Both the position numbers and the translations under genes were made by a program. The notes below the pieces were generated by a model. That model saw only the letters and a list, made by a program, of their open reading frames with translations. It searched no databases and was not told the origin of the DNA. From Candidatus Allofournierella pullicola (GTDB taxonomy: Bacteria; Bacillota; Clostridia; Oscillospirales; Ruminococcaceae): a stretch of 64,000 nt of DNA. How positions within the stretch are numbered: the stretch's first letter is position 1; each line of letters starts with the position of its first letter. This document shows, piece after piece, positions 7,804 through 16,585 of this stretch. The DNA lies in contig DXFW01000008.1 in assembly GCA_019114225.1 (NCBI GenBank), forward strand, positions 1 through 64,000, in the 5' to 3' direction.

Positions 7804-7832
7804 ATTATAACAGGTTTGGCGGGCCGCGTCAA
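7804..7832 (-). promoter_or_regulatory. promoter of tRNA-Ser transcript
   Basis: Minus-strand TTGACG and a perfect TATAAT are 17 bases apart. The tRNA 5' end lies about 215 bases downstream, an unusually long leader. Confidence 0.65.
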
Positions 7833-8007
7833 CGCAAAACGCGGCACAAAACCGTCGCGGAGCCGGGCCCGGTGAAACCAGCGGGGAAGAGGAGCGGTTT
7901 TGCGGCTCCGGCCGCCCGGCAGGCGGCGGGGTGGGGGAAGGCGCTGCTCCCGCGTGCGGGGACGGCCCGGGCGGGCCCTGCCCGTTTTGCCCCGCGCGGC
8001 GATGTAT

Positions 8008-8436
8008 TCAGCCCTTCGCCGCCGGGGGCAGCCTGCCCTCGGCCAGGTCGGCCAGCGTGATCCCGTCGAAGTAGTCGTTGATGAGCCTGTCCAGCCCATG
8101 CCACATGGCCCGGGTGCTGCACTGCCCGGCACGGCCGCAGGCCGGCGCGTCCGGCGCCATGCAGGCCACCGGCGCCAGCGTCTTTTCCGTCAGGCGCAGG
8201 ATACTGCCCACCGTGTAGTCTTGGGGGGCTTTTGTGAGCCGGTAGCCGCCGTTCTTGCCCCGCTGGCCCTCCACAAAGCCCGCTTTCGCCAGCGGCGAGA
8301 AGATGGCCTCCAGGTATTTTTCCGAAATGCCCTGCCTCTCGCTGATCCGCGCCAGCGGCTGGTATTCGCCCGCCGGCGCCGCCGCCAGCTCCACCATCAC
8401 CCGCAGCGCATACCGCCCCTTGCTGGACACCACCAT
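8008..8436 (-). CDS. iscR: Rrf2/IscR-family Fe-S-responsive regulator
   Basis: 142 residues. The Rrf2 winged HTH is clear at the N-terminus (SSKGRYALRVMVELA; ISEKYLEAIFSPLAKAGFV; RGKNGGYRL). Three cysteines in the C-terminal part (ACMAPDAPACGRAGQC) match the cluster-binding loop of IscR-like members. It lies divergent to iscS-nifU with a 27-bp palindrome between, so it very likely senses Fe-S status and represses that operon. The start ATG at 8436 has GGGAGG nine bases upstream; the longer open frame runs through the promoter and is not used. Confidence 0.9.
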   Translation of the reverse strand: MVVSSKGRYALRVMVELAAAPAGEYQPLARISERQGISEKYLEAIFSPLAKAGFVEGQRGKNGGYRLTKAPQDYTVGSILRLTEKTLAPVACMAPDAPACGRAGQCSTRAMWHGLDRLINDYFDGITLADLAEGRLPPAAKG

Positions 8437-8515
8437 CGCCCTTCGCCTCCCTTTGTCTGCCTCTTTTTTGATTATTATGCCACACCCTTCGCGGCTTTGG
8501 CAAGCCGATTTCGCA

Positions 8516-8542
8516 AATTTCCTATTGACATTGTAGGAAATT
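8516..8542. promoter_or_regulatory. Rrf2/IscR operator palindrome
   Basis: AATTTCCTA and TAGGAAATT form a perfect 9+9 inverted repeat with a 9-base spacer. It covers the -35 of the isc promoter, so binding of the neighbouring Rrf2 protein would block transcription. Assignment to that protein is inferred from position. Confidence 0.75.
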
Positions 8543-8553
8543 GCGCGTATGAT
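8525..8553 (+). promoter_or_regulatory. promoter of iscS-nifU
   Basis: TTGACA (8525-8530), 17-base spacer, TATGAT (8548-8553). The IscS start is about 50 bases downstream. Confidence 0.85.
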
Positions 8554-8609
8554 AGAGGCATAAACCCACAATGTTTATAGGTTTTTATGAGAAAAAGGAG
8601 TTTCATCCT

Positions 8610-9797
8610 ATGATTTATGCAGACAACGCGGCCACCACGCCCGTCTCGCCGGCGGCGCGGGCGGCCATGATCGACGCCATGGACAAGCTGTGGGGCAACC
8701 CCTCCAGCCTGTACACCTTTGGCCAGCTGGCCGAAGAGGCGCTGAGCGACGCCCGCGCCCGGGTGGCCGGGTGTCTGGGGGCTGAGGCGGGGGAGATCAT
8801 CTTCACCTCCGGCGGCAGCGAGGCGGACAACCAGGCCCTGCGCAGCGCGGCGGCCTTTGGGGCGAAGAAGGGCAAGAAGCACATCATCAGCACCGCCTTT
8901 GAGCACCACGCCATCCTGCACACGCTGGACGCGCTGAAGGCCGAGGGCTTTGAGGTGACGCTGCTGCCGGTGCACTCCGACGGCCTTGTCCGCCCGGAGG
9001 ATCTGGTGGCGGCCCTGCGGCCGGACACGGCGCTGGTGAGCGTGATGTTCGCCAACAACGAGATCGGCACCATTCAGCCCATCGCCCGGCTGGGAGAGAT
9101 CTGCCGCCAGGCGGGAGTGCTGTTCCACACCGACGCGGTGCAGGCGGCGGGGCACATTGCCATCGACGTGAAGGCGATGAACATCGACATGCTCAGCCTT
9201 TCCGGCCACAAGTTCCACGGCCCCAAGGGCGTGGGCGCTTTGTATGTGCGCCGGGGCGTGCCGGTGCAGCCTCTGATTTACGGCGGGGCTCAGGAGCGCC
9301 GCCGCCGGGCGGGCACCGAGAACCTGCCCGCCATCGCGGGCATGGCCGCCGCGCTGGAAGAGGCCTGCGCCCACTTGGAGGAGAACGCCGCCAAGGTGAG
9401 CGCGTTGCGGGACAGGCTCATCGCCGGGCTTTCGGCCATTCCCCACGCGGCGCTGAACGGCGCGGCCGAGCCGCGCCTGCCGGGCAACGTGAACTTCTGC
9501 TTTGAGGGCATTGAGGGCGAGAGCCTTCTGCTGATGTTGGACGAGGCGGGCATTGCCGCCTCCAGCGGGTCCGCCTGCACCTCCGGGTCGCTGGACCCCA
9601 GCCACGTGCTGCTGGCCATCGGCCGGCCCCACGAGGTGGCTCACGGCTCGCTGCGGCTTTCTTTGAGCGAGGCGAACACCGACGCCGACGTGGAACACAT
9701 TCTGAAGGAAGTGCCCCGGGTGGTGGACTACCTGCGGGCCTGCAGCCCCGTGTGGGACGAACTGGAAAAAGGAGAGAGAAGCTATGTTATACTCTGA
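8610..9797 (+). CDS. iscS: cysteine desulfurase IscS/NifS
   Basis: 395 residues, the usual length. PLP-dependent class V fold: N-terminal YADNAATTPVS, the PLP Lys in LSGHKFHGPKGVGALYVRRG and the persulfide Cys in the SSGSACTSGS loop near residues 315-325. It removes sulfur from cysteine and passes it to the scaffold encoded next. Start ATG 8610 has AAAAAGGAG nine bases upstream; the longer frame from 8571 would begin inside the promoter region. The 3' end overlaps nifU by 14 bases, so the two are co-translated. Confidence 0.95.
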   Translation: MIYADNAATTPVSPAARAAMIDAMDKLWGNPSSLYTFGQLAEEALSDARARVAGCLGAEAGEIIFTSGGSEADNQALRSAAAFGAKKGKKHIISTAFEHHAILHTLDALKAEGFEVTLLPVHSDGLVRPEDLVAALRPDTALVSVMFANNEIGTIQPIARLGEICRQAGVLFHTDAVQAAGHIAIDVKAMNIDMLSLSGHKFHGPKGVGALYVRRGVPVQPLIYGGAQERRRRAGTENLPAIAGMAAALEEACAHLEENAAKVSALRDRLIAGLSAIPHAALNGAAEPRLPGNVNFCFEGIEGESLLLMLDEAGIAASSGSACTSGSLDPSHVLLAIGRPHEVAHGSLRLSLSEANTDADVEHILKEVPRVVDYLRACSPVWDELEKGERSYVIL

Positions 9798-10215
9798 CAA
9801 GGTGATGGACCACTTCCGCAACCCGCGGAACATGGGCAAAATGGAAGACGCCGACGGCGTGGGCGAAGTGGGCAACGCCAAGTGCGGCGACATCATGCGG
9901 ATGTACATCAAGGTGAAGGACGGCGTGATCGAGGACGTTTCCTTCATCACCTTCGGCTGCGGGTCGGCCATCGCCACCAGCAGCATGGCCACCGAGATGA
10001 TCAAGGGCAAGCCTCTGGCCCAGGCGCTGGAGCTCTCCAACAAAGCCGTGGTGGAGGCGCTGGACGGCCTGCCCGCCCACAAGATCCACTGTTCGGTGCT
10101 GGCGGAGGAGGCGGTGAAGGCCGCCGTGAAGGACTACTACGACAAGCACGGCGTTTCCTACGACGCCGCTGCCTTCTGCACCGGGGACTGTGGCTGCTGC
10201 CACGCCCACGAATAA
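9784..10215 (+). CDS. nifU: Fe-S cluster scaffold NifU/IscU
   Basis: 143 residues. All three scaffold cysteines are present: GNAKCGD, ITFGCGSAIA and KIHCSVLA, with the conserved Asp after the first Cys. The C-terminus carries an extra CTGDCGCCHAHE motif with four cysteines and two histidines, typical of clostridial NifU-like scaffolds. It assembles clusters with sulfur from IscS. GGAGAG lies upstream inside the end of iscS. Confidence 0.95.
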   Translation: MLYSDKVMDHFRNPRNMGKMEDADGVGEVGNAKCGDIMRMYIKVKDGVIEDVSFITFGCGSAIATSSMATEMIKGKPLAQALELSNKAVVEALDGLPAHKIHCSVLAEEAVKAAVKDYYDKHGVSYDAAAFCTGDCGCCHAHE

Positions 10216-10224
10216 AGCAAAAAA

Positions 10225-10272
10225 GGCCCCTCCGGGCGGGAAGGATGTTCCTTCCGCTCGGAGGGGCGTTGT
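10225..10272. terminator. bidirectional terminator between nifU and BCCT gene
   Basis: A long stem pairs GCCCCTCCGGGCGGGAAGGA with TCCTTCCGCTCGGAGGGGC around a 3-base loop. A6 precedes and a T-rich run (GTTGTTTTT) follows, serving two converging operons. Confidence 0.85.
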
Positions 10273-10292
10273 TTTTCCCGGCTCTTTGCGGG

Positions 10293-11813
10293 TCACTCTT
10301 TCTTTGCCTCGTCGGTGCGAAGCATTTGATACAGTACATACAGCACCAGCATACAGATGAAAATCATGGGGAATCCAGTGAGCACGCTGGCTGTCTGCAT
10401 GGTCTCCAACCCGCCGATACGGGTGAGGGCAAAAGAGAGCGCCACGAAGATCACTGCCCAGAGGATACGGTTCCAGCGGGGAGGCTGTTCGTTGCCGCTC
10501 AGGCGGCGGGTGGTGGCTGATGCGAGGATGTAAGCAGAGGAGTCGACGGTGGTGGCCATGAACACGATACACACCACCACGAAGGCAACCGATGCCACTT
10601 CCGGCAGAGGCAGCGTGTCCAGAATAGCGATGAGCGCCGCATCTTTGCCCTGAGTTTCCAGAATGGCGACCAGGTCCACCCGCCCGCTTTTCTGCAGATC
10701 CAGCGCGTAGCAGCCCAGAACAGAAAAGCTCAGCACGCAACCCAGAGACCCATAGCCGATCATGCCCAGGATCACCTTGCGAATGGTGCGGCCCCGGGAG
10801 ATGCGCGCTGTGAACAGGGCCATGATGGGAATGTAGGACAGCCACCATCCCCAGTAAAAAACCGTCCAGTTCTGGGGGAATCCGCTCTGGCGGAAGGGGT
10901 CTGTGTAAGTGCTCATGCGGAAAAACTCATCCAGATACAACCCAATGCTGTTCATCTCCACATCAAACACACGGGGAATGCCGCTTAAAACAAGGACGAA
11001 AGCGATGAACAGAAGCGCCAGATAGATGTTGATGTTGCTCAACACTTTGATCCCCTTGTCCAGGCCGCGATAAACGCTTGTGGAAAAGATGGCAAACCAA
11101 AGCAGCAGCACGCCCGCCAGCAGTTTCAGGTCGTTTGGGATGCCCAGCGTTCTGCTCAGGATCTGGCATATCAGCGGCGCGGCCAGGCCCATGGAAGTTC
11201 CGATACCGCCCAGCACAGCGAACACGGTGAACACGTCGATGGCGCGGGCCACCCAGCCTCTGCCCAGTTTCACCTGATTGCACACATCGCCCAGGCGCAC
11301 CGATTCGCCTTTGCGCACAAAGAGCTGATAGGCGATGGCAATGCTGGCGGGTACATAGAACAGCCAGGCGCTGGGGCCCCAGTGAAACTGACCGTACATA
11401 TGGGCGTATTCGTAGGCCTCATCCGAGAGCGGCTGAATGCCGAAAGGTGTGTCGGTGAGGTAATAGATGGGTTCCAGGAAGGAAAAAATCATCAGCGAAC
11501 TGGCGATTCCGGTGCAGAACATCATTGCCATCCAGCTGAAATCATTGTATTCCGGTTTCTCGTCCGGGTCGCCCAGCACCACCTTGCCAAAACGGCCAAA
11601 GGCCAGCCAGATGAGGAACACCACCAGAACAAGGTGTGTGGCGATGTACAAAAAGCCCCACTCGTGGGTCATTGTTTTCAACAGCGCATTCACGGCCGCG
11701 GCGCACTGTCCGGGCGCCGCCAGCAGCACCAGCAAAATGGCTGCGATTGCTGTGATGGATACAAAAAACACCGGTTTTTCCAACGTTTCAAATGCTTTTT
11801 TCAGCCTGCTCAC
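10293..11813 (-). CDS. BCCT-family transporter (betaine/choline/carnitine type)
   Basis: 506 residues with about 12 hydrophobic segments. Family marks are present: FHWGPSAWLFYVP, the glycine-rich unwound helix GGIGTSMGLAAP, and FYWGWWLSYIPIMALFTARISRGRTIR. Members import quaternary amines or related zwitterions, driven by ions or by exchange. The long osmosensing tails of BetP-type members are missing, so a nutrient-uptake role is more likely. It is the last gene of the dhaL-dhaK-aldolase-ADH operon, 42 bases after the alcohol dehydrogenase, which suggests it supplies the substrate of that pathway. The actual substrate cannot be read from the sequence. Confidence 0.9.
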   Translation of the reverse strand: MSRLKKAFETLEKPVFFVSITAIAAILLVLLAAPGQCAAAVNALLKTMTHEWGFLYIATHLVLVVFLIWLAFGRFGKVVLGDPDEKPEYNDFSWMAMMFCTGIASSLMIFSFLEPIYYLTDTPFGIQPLSDEAYEYAHMYGQFHWGPSAWLFYVPASIAIAYQLFVRKGESVRLGDVCNQVKLGRGWVARAIDVFTVFAVLGGIGTSMGLAAPLICQILSRTLGIPNDLKLLAGVLLLWFAIFSTSVYRGLDKGIKVLSNINIYLALLFIAFVLVLSGIPRVFDVEMNSIGLYLDEFFRMSTYTDPFRQSGFPQNWTVFYWGWWLSYIPIMALFTARISRGRTIRKVILGMIGYGSLGCVLSFSVLGCYALDLQKSGRVDLVAILETQGKDAALIAILDTLPLPEVASVAFVVVCIVFMATTVDSSAYILASATTRRLSGNEQPPRWNRILWAVIFVALSFALTRIGGLETMQTASVLTGFPMIFICMLVLYVLYQMLRTDEAKKE

Positions 11814-11855
11814 CTCCTTTTGCTTTTTCTTGCGGAGAGTCGCTCTCCCGGCGGT

Positions 11856-13019
11856 TCATCGATAGGACCGCTGCAGGATCTCCATGACCCGCTGACGGGT
11901 GAGAGGCTGCGGTTCTATCTCGAACAACTCCCCGGCGATCTCCAGCGCGTTGGTGCAGAACATCTCCAACTCCTCCGGCTGAATGCCGTAGTCAGACATG
12001 CGCAGTGCTTCCACACCGCAGGCTTTTTCCATTTCGTACAGGGCCGGCACCAGTTGCTCTGCGCCGGCGTTCGGGTCGCCGGTAAGGGCGCGGGCCATCT
12101 CCGCATACCGCTGGGGGATGACCTGTTCAAAGCTGCGGAAATACTCGTTGGCGATCATCAGCAGCGCCGCGCCGTGGGGCAGATCGTCGTGATAAGCACC
12201 CATGGCCTGGGCAATGGAGTGGTTGGAAGTGCAGTTGGACAGGGACTCCACAATGCCGGAGCAGGTGCTGGCCAGCGCCACAGCCTCCCGGGCCTGCAGA
12301 TCGCTTCCGTCGTTTACGGCGGTCACGAGATTTTGCCCTAACAAAGAGATGCTTCGCAGCGCAAACACATCGCTGATGGGGGTCGCAACGGTGGCGATGT
12401 AGCCCTCCATTGCGTGAAACAGCGCGTCAAATCCCTGGCAGGCGGTGAGGCGGGGCGGCACCGAGACCATCAGCTCCGGGTCCACAAAGGAGACGGTGGG
12501 GAACAGTTCCGGCGCGCCAAAGCCCACCTTTTCGTTGGTCTCTTCCTTTGTGATGACCACCCAGGGGTCCGCCTCGGTGCCGGTGCCTGCCGTAGTGGGC
12601 ACCGCCACCACCGGCAGCGGACGCACGTGAAGGCGCTTGCCTGCGCCGGACCCGGTGGCCACATAATCCCAGAAATCGCCGCCGTTGGCGGCCATCAGCG
12701 CGATGGATTTGGCGGAATCGATGCTGCTGCCACCGCCGAACCCAAGCACAAAATCACAGTTGCTTTCGCGGCAGATCCGTGCGGCCTCCTCCACCTGTCG
12801 CTTGCCGGGGTTCGGGTGCACCTTGTTGTACACAACGCTCTCCGCGCCGCCTGCCGCCAGGAGTTTCTGCAGCCGGGCCAGGTGACCGTTCTCCACGATC
12901 CACGCGTCCGGCGTAATCACGATCATTGCTTTTTTGCCCGGCAGCGAGATCTCACCCAGTTTGTTCAGACATCCGGCGCCGAAATAGATCTTCGTCGGCA
13001 GAAAAAATTCATGCTCCAC
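11856..13019 (-). CDS. iron-containing alcohol dehydrogenase
   Basis: 387 residues, normal for the family. NAD(P)-binding FGGGSSIDSAKSIAL lies near residues 92-106. The metal site is complete: PTTAGTGTEAD, then the conserved Asp, and His residues in GFDALFHAMEGYI, ...NHSIAQAMGAYHDDLPHG. It reduces an aldehyde or oxidises an alcohol at an Fe2+ centre in the cytoplasm. In this operon it could reduce the aldehyde released by the adjacent aldolase. Substrate unknown. Confidence 0.9.
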   Translation of the reverse strand: MEHEFFLPTKIYFGAGCLNKLGEISLPGKKAMIVITPDAWIVENGHLARLQKLLAAGGAESVVYNKVHPNPGKRQVEEAARICRESNCDFVLGFGGGSSIDSAKSIALMAANGGDFWDYVATGSGAGKRLHVRPLPVVAVPTTAGTGTEADPWVVITKEETNEKVGFGAPELFPTVSFVDPELMVSVPPRLTACQGFDALFHAMEGYIATVATPISDVFALRSISLLGQNLVTAVNDGSDLQAREAVALASTCSGIVESLSNCTSNHSIAQAMGAYHDDLPHGAALLMIANEYFRSFEQVIPQRYAEMARALTGDPNAGAEQLVPALYEMEKACGVEALRMSDYGIQPEELEMFCTNALEIAGELFEIEPQPLTRQRVMEILQRSYR

Positions 13020-13054
13020 ATGAACACCTCTTCTTCAAAGTTTCGGCAGGGCGG

Positions 13055-13903
13055 TCAAAACGCTTTGCCCGCACAGCCGCACATTTCCATCAGTTTTTCG
13101 ATCTCCCCGGCCAGCACCAGGGTAGCTTTTCCCATGCACTCCTCCATGGTCAGCGAAACATTTTCCTTCACGCAGTCCATATAGACGTTGTAGAGCTGGG
13201 TGTAGTAGTTCACCTTGCAGATCCCCATGCGCACCGCCCGGCGCACATCCGCCTCCGGGATTCCGGAGGCTCCGTGAAGCACCAGAGGCACTCCGCACAC
13301 ATCGTGCAGCCGCTGCAAAAGCTCAAAGTCCAGTTCCGGGGCTCGTTTGACAATACCATGGCAGCCGTGGATGTTGCCGATGGAAACAGCGATGGCATCC
13401 GCACCGGTCTTTTCCAGAAAATCACGCAGCTGGCCGGGGTCGCTCTTGACGATCTCGCAGTCGCCCCCGCCGCCTTCCTCGCCGCCCACACGGCCCACCT
13501 CGGCCTCCAGTGTGCCGTCGGGCCCGGCGGCGCGGCGCAGCCGCCGGGTGACCTCCACGTTGTCCTCGTAGGTGCCGGCCGAGCCGTCGTACATGATGGA
13601 GGGGAAACCGCCCTCCAGCGCCCGCATACATTCTTCCTCGGTCATGCCGTGGTCCAGATGGATGGCAAACGGCACCTCGGGAAAGCGCTTTTCAAAGCAA
13701 CGGATGATCCCCGCCAGTTCGCCGAAGGTGATCATCTGGGGCTCCAGCTCCGACCAGGCGGACTGGATGATCACCGGCGCGCGGGCGGCACGGGCCGCCA
13801 GAAAACAGGCCAGCACCGACTCCATGTTGCTCACGCAGATGGCCGGCACCGCGTACCCGCCTTCCATGGCTTTTGCCAGGATCTCTTTCATTTTGTATTC
13901 CAT
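13055..13903 (-). CDS. class II ketose-bisphosphate aldolase family protein
   Basis: 282 residues. Zn-dependent class II aldolase marks: AIHLDHGMTEEECMRALEGG, LEAEVGRVGGEEG, SIGNIHGCHGI and VLHGASGIPEADVRRAV, followed by GICKVNYYTQLY. Members split fructose- or tagatose-1,6-bisphosphate, or related ketose phosphates, into DHAP plus an aldehyde. Between a dihydroxyacetone-kinase pair and an alcohol dehydrogenase, it is more likely to cleave a special ketose phosphate than to serve glycolysis. That is inference from context. Confidence 0.88.
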   Translation of the reverse strand: MEYKMKEILAKAMEGGYAVPAICVSNMESVLACFLAARAARAPVIIQSAWSELEPQMITFGELAGIIRCFEKRFPEVPFAIHLDHGMTEEECMRALEGGFPSIMYDGSAGTYEDNVEVTRRLRRAAGPDGTLEAEVGRVGGEEGGGGDCEIVKSDPGQLRDFLEKTGADAIAVSIGNIHGCHGIVKRAPELDFELLQRLHDVCGVPLVLHGASGIPEADVRRAVRMGICKVNYYTQLYNVYMDCVKENVSLTMEECMGKATLVLAGEIEKLMEMCGCAGKAF

Positions 13904-13933
13904 TGCCGTGTCCTTTCTTTGCGCAAAAACGGC

Positions 13934-14941
13934 TCACAGCTTGGGAAAAGCCGTGCAGTCAGTGGGCATCAGCCAGGTCTTTTTCATATCGTCGCTGGCC
14001 ATGCGGCAGATATCCAGCACGATGCCGGAACTTTCCTGAATGGTGGACAGGGTGCCCACGATGGGCTTGAAGATCTTATAGCCTTTTTTCTCCAGAATAT
14101 CCCAAACGTCATTGTAGAAGATCAGCAGTTCCATCATGGTGGTGCCTCCGGTACCGTTGACAATGAAGCTCAGCTCGTCACCGGGCACAAACGGCTTGTC
14201 GTTCAGGATCATCTCCAGCACTTTTTCCGCCAGCTCGCGGGAAGAGCACATGGGGATATTATCCGCACCCGCTTCACCGTGGCCGCCGGCGCCCAGGGTG
14301 ATCTCGTCGTCAGGCAGATCGTACATCACGTCGCCGGTAGAGGGAGATGTGCCGGGGCGGATGCCGATGGTGATGGCCCGCACATTGTCCAGCACGAAGT
14401 CGCCGAAAGCGATCACTTCGTCCAGCGTGTGACCCAGTCCCGCGTAGCCGCTGATCATCTTGGTCTCAAACAGGGCCACACCCATGCGCCGGTCCTCCCG
14501 GCGGCCGGTGTAGGGATCAGCCACGTTGGTGCCGCCCAGCAGGATCCCCTTGGCCAGCACGCCATCCTCCTCGGCCATTTCCAGCGCCATTTTGGCGTTC
14601 AGCACGTCGCCCGCACAGTTGCTGATGAGAATCAGAGAACCCGCACCGGTGTCGGCCGCCTTCAGGGCTTCATAGATAGGGAAGGGCCCGGGTGCAGCGA
14701 ACAGGCCGCCGATGGCCTGGGCGTCCATGTAATTGCTGCCCAGATAGCCGATGGCATCCGGTTCATGGCCTGCACCGTAACCCATCACGATGCCCACCTT
14801 GCCCTGGTCCAACTGGTTGCGCACCAGCACCTGGGTGCCTGGGATCTGATGGATACGGTCCTGCTGGTAGCGGACATAGCCGGCAATGGTCTGCCGCACG
14901 ATGTCTTCCTGACCGTTCACAATCTTTTTCGCCTTTGCCAT
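13934..14941 (-). CDS. dhaK: dihydroxyacetone kinase subunit DhaK-like
   Basis: 335 residues, full length for DhaK. The substrate-binding part has GYGAGHEP (residues 54-61), where most DhaK proteins have GGGSGHEP, and the substrate-linking His lies in GGHGEAG (about His221), where GIHGEPG is usual. The fold is otherwise intact. With DhaL it phosphorylates dihydroxyacetone or a larger ketose/aldose analogue. No DhaM-type phosphotransfer protein is present in the window, so the phosphate donor (ATP or PEP) is open. It is the second gene of the operon, 22 bases after dhaL. Confidence 0.88.
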   Translation of the reverse strand: MAKAKKIVNGQEDIVRQTIAGYVRYQQDRIHQIPGTQVLVRNQLDQGKVGIVMGYGAGHEPDAIGYLGSNYMDAQAIGGLFAAPGPFPIYEALKAADTGAGSLILISNCAGDVLNAKMALEMAEEDGVLAKGILLGGTNVADPYTGRREDRRMGVALFETKMISGYAGLGHTLDEVIAFGDFVLDNVRAITIGIRPGTSPSTGDVMYDLPDDEITLGAGGHGEAGADNIPMCSSRELAEKVLEMILNDKPFVPGDELSFIVNGTGGTTMMELLIFYNDVWDILEKKGYKIFKPIVGTLSTIQESSGIVLDICRMASDDMKKTWLMPTDCTAFPKL

Positions 14942-14963
14942 ATGGGTTCAACTTCCTTTCTTT

Positions 14964-15593
14964 TTATTCATTCACAAAATCGGAAATGGTCTTGAGCATG
15001 AGGTGCAGGCTGGTGGCTCCGGCGTCCTGATGGCCGACGGATTTTTCCCGCAGGAAATGTGAGCGGCCCATCTTTGCCTGCATGGGGATGGTGGCCCGCA
15101 CGCCCTCCTCCGCGGCCTGCTCGGCCGCGCGGGCGACCTGCGCCAGAGGAACATCCCCCGCGCCTGCAGCGGCCAGTGCTGCGGGCACCAGTGCATCCAC
15201 CAGAGTTTTGTCGCCGGGGGCCGCGCCGCCCAAGGCCATCACCTTGTCCGCCGCGTTCTTCAGGCCGGCGGCATACTCCTGCGGACCCAGCTGTCCGCTC
15301 TGGCGGGCCGCTTTGCCCAACTCGCTGACCACGGTGGAAAAGATGGGCCCGATGGCCCCGCCGATACTGGCCAGCATGGCGCGGCTGTAGGCCTTGAAGC
15401 AGTCGTATACACCGGCAGTTCCGTCCAGTGTTTCCGCCGCTTCCAGTCCGGCCTTGGTGCCCCGGGCCATGCTCTCGCCGTGGTCGCCGTCACCGATGGC
15501 CCGGTCATAGGCACACAGCTCTTCCTTGTGGGTCTCAAAGGCATTGGTGATCGCGCCCAGCAGCAGGCGCACGTTTTCCTGTGTGATGTTCAT
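14964..15593 (-). CDS. dhaL: dihydroxyacetone kinase subunit DhaL-like
   Basis: 209 residues. The nucleotide/Mg2+ motif AIGDGDHGESM (GDGDHG at 34-39) is intact, followed by GGAIGPIFSTVVSELGKAA and the C-terminal HQDAGATS motif. DhaL supplies the nucleotide-binding domain for DhaK. The ATG at 15593 follows AAAGGAAC; the longer frame extends through the divergent promoter region. First gene of the five-gene operon. Confidence 0.9.
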   Translation of the reverse strand: MNITQENVRLLLGAITNAFETHKEELCAYDRAIGDGDHGESMARGTKAGLEAAETLDGTAGVYDCFKAYSRAMLASIGGAIGPIFSTVVSELGKAARQSGQLGPQEYAAGLKNAADKVMALGGAAPGDKTLVDALVPAALAAAGAGDVPLAQVARAAEQAAEEGVRATIPMQAKMGRSHFLREKSVGHQDAGATSLHLMLKTISDFVNE

Positions 15594-15631
15594 GTTTTTG
15601 TTCCTTTCCCGTCCCCCTCCGGGGACGCCGA

Positions 15632-15660
15632 TTGCCAAACCTCGAAAAAACGGATATACT
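15632..15660 (+). promoter_or_regulatory. promoter of the MerR-family gene
   Basis: TTGCCA (15632-15637), 17-base spacer, TATACT (15655-15660), about 38 bases upstream of the start codon. The opposing dha operon promoter must lie in the same 106-base gap but I cannot place it with confidence. Confidence 0.65.
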
Positions 15661-15698
15661 AAAGCCAATCACTTCAGAAAGCAGGGACGGACCGCAAC

Positions 15699-16553
15699 AT
15701 GGATGACCTTTCCAACAAACTGACCATCGGGCAGTTCGCCCGCTTCAACAACGTGTCGGAACAGACGCTGCGCTATTATGACCAGATCGGCATTTTGAGG
15801 CCAACCGCCTTTAACGAGAAGACCGGATACCGCTATTACCACATCTCCCAGTGCGCCCAGCTTGACCTGATCGCCCACATGAAGAGCCTTGGCATCTCCC
15901 TCAAGGAGATCAGGCGTTTTCTTGACACGGAAGACACCGCCTGGCTGGTGAGTAAGCTCAATTCCATCTGGAGCGCCAATGCGGCGACCATTGAGCTGCT
16001 GCAGAACACCCAGGCGGTGATCGAGCGAAAGCTCGAAGAGTATCAAATGCAATCGGTGCTTCCCCGGGAGGGCGTGCCTTATCTGGAGGTAATCCCGCGG
16101 CGGACCATCTATAAATATGACACCCACATCAACTACTACTATAATGAAGATTCCGTTTCAAACTATGAGTACATGCTGCGGGAATTCAAAAACAACATTT
16201 TGAAGCAGAACCTTCCCAGTGTGTACTTTTACAACGTCAGCAGTATCATGCGCCGGGAGAATCTTCTGGCGCACAACTTTATCACCACAGAGTTGTTCGT
16301 CTTCATCCGCGATGTGGATCAAAAACGCTTCGACGCCTGCGAAACGGTGCCTTCCCACACCTTCTTGTGCATGGTATGCACCGACAGCAGCAAGGAGATC
16401 GACTGTATCAACCAAATGCTGGACGAGATCCACCGCAAGAATTACGTCGTTTGCGGAGATTACATCTGCGAAGTGGTGAGCGAATTCCTCAGTGCGAGGG
16501 AAGGCGCACGGGATATGGTGCTGAAACTTCAAATCCCCATTTCGTTCGCATGA
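15699..16553 (+). CDS. MerR-family regulator with effector-binding domain
   Basis: 284 residues. The N-terminal MerR HTH is clear (LTIGQFARFNNVSEQTLRYY; GILRPTAFNEKTGYRYY), followed by a dimerisation helix near residues 85-115 and a C-terminal domain of BmrR/GyrI type. It is divergent from the dha operon and convergent with the MFS gene, whose promoter has the 19-base spacer typical of MerR activation. It therefore likely controls both transport genes in response to the substrate. The ligand is unknown. Confidence 0.88.
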   Translation: MDDLSNKLTIGQFARFNNVSEQTLRYYDQIGILRPTAFNEKTGYRYYHISQCAQLDLIAHMKSLGISLKEIRRFLDTEDTAWLVSKLNSIWSANAATIELLQNTQAVIERKLEEYQMQSVLPREGVPYLEVIPRRTIYKYDTHINYYYNEDSVSNYEYMLREFKNNILKQNLPSVYFYNVSSIMRRENLLAHNFITTELFVFIRDVDQKRFDACETVPSHTFLCMVCTDSSKEIDCINQMLDEIHRKNYVVCGDYICEVVSEFLSAREGARDMVLKLQIPISFA

Positions 16554-16557
16554 ACCT

Positions 16558-16585
16558 GCGCCGCCTCAGGCGGCGCTTTTCTTTT
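16558..16585. terminator. terminator between MerR and MFS genes
   Basis: GCGCCGCCT-CAG-GGCGGCGC (approx.) followed by TTTTCTTTT on the plus strand; it overlaps the last codons of the convergent MFS gene. Confidence 0.65.

Larger units (their letters stand above)
7582..8007. other. leader of tRNA-Ser and spacer to the Rrf2 gene
   Basis: No open frame is convincing. The segment contains the tRNA promoter, a ~215-base leader upstream of the tRNA, and within it a 39-base copy of a tRNA 5' half. The 180 bases next to the Rrf2 gene are GC-rich and otherwise featureless. Confidence 0.5.

Noticed and set aside
12414-14995. Large plus-strand frames opposite the dha operon
   Set aside because: His/Arg/Gly-rich shadows of dhaK, the aldolase and the dehydrogenase, with no family resemblance.
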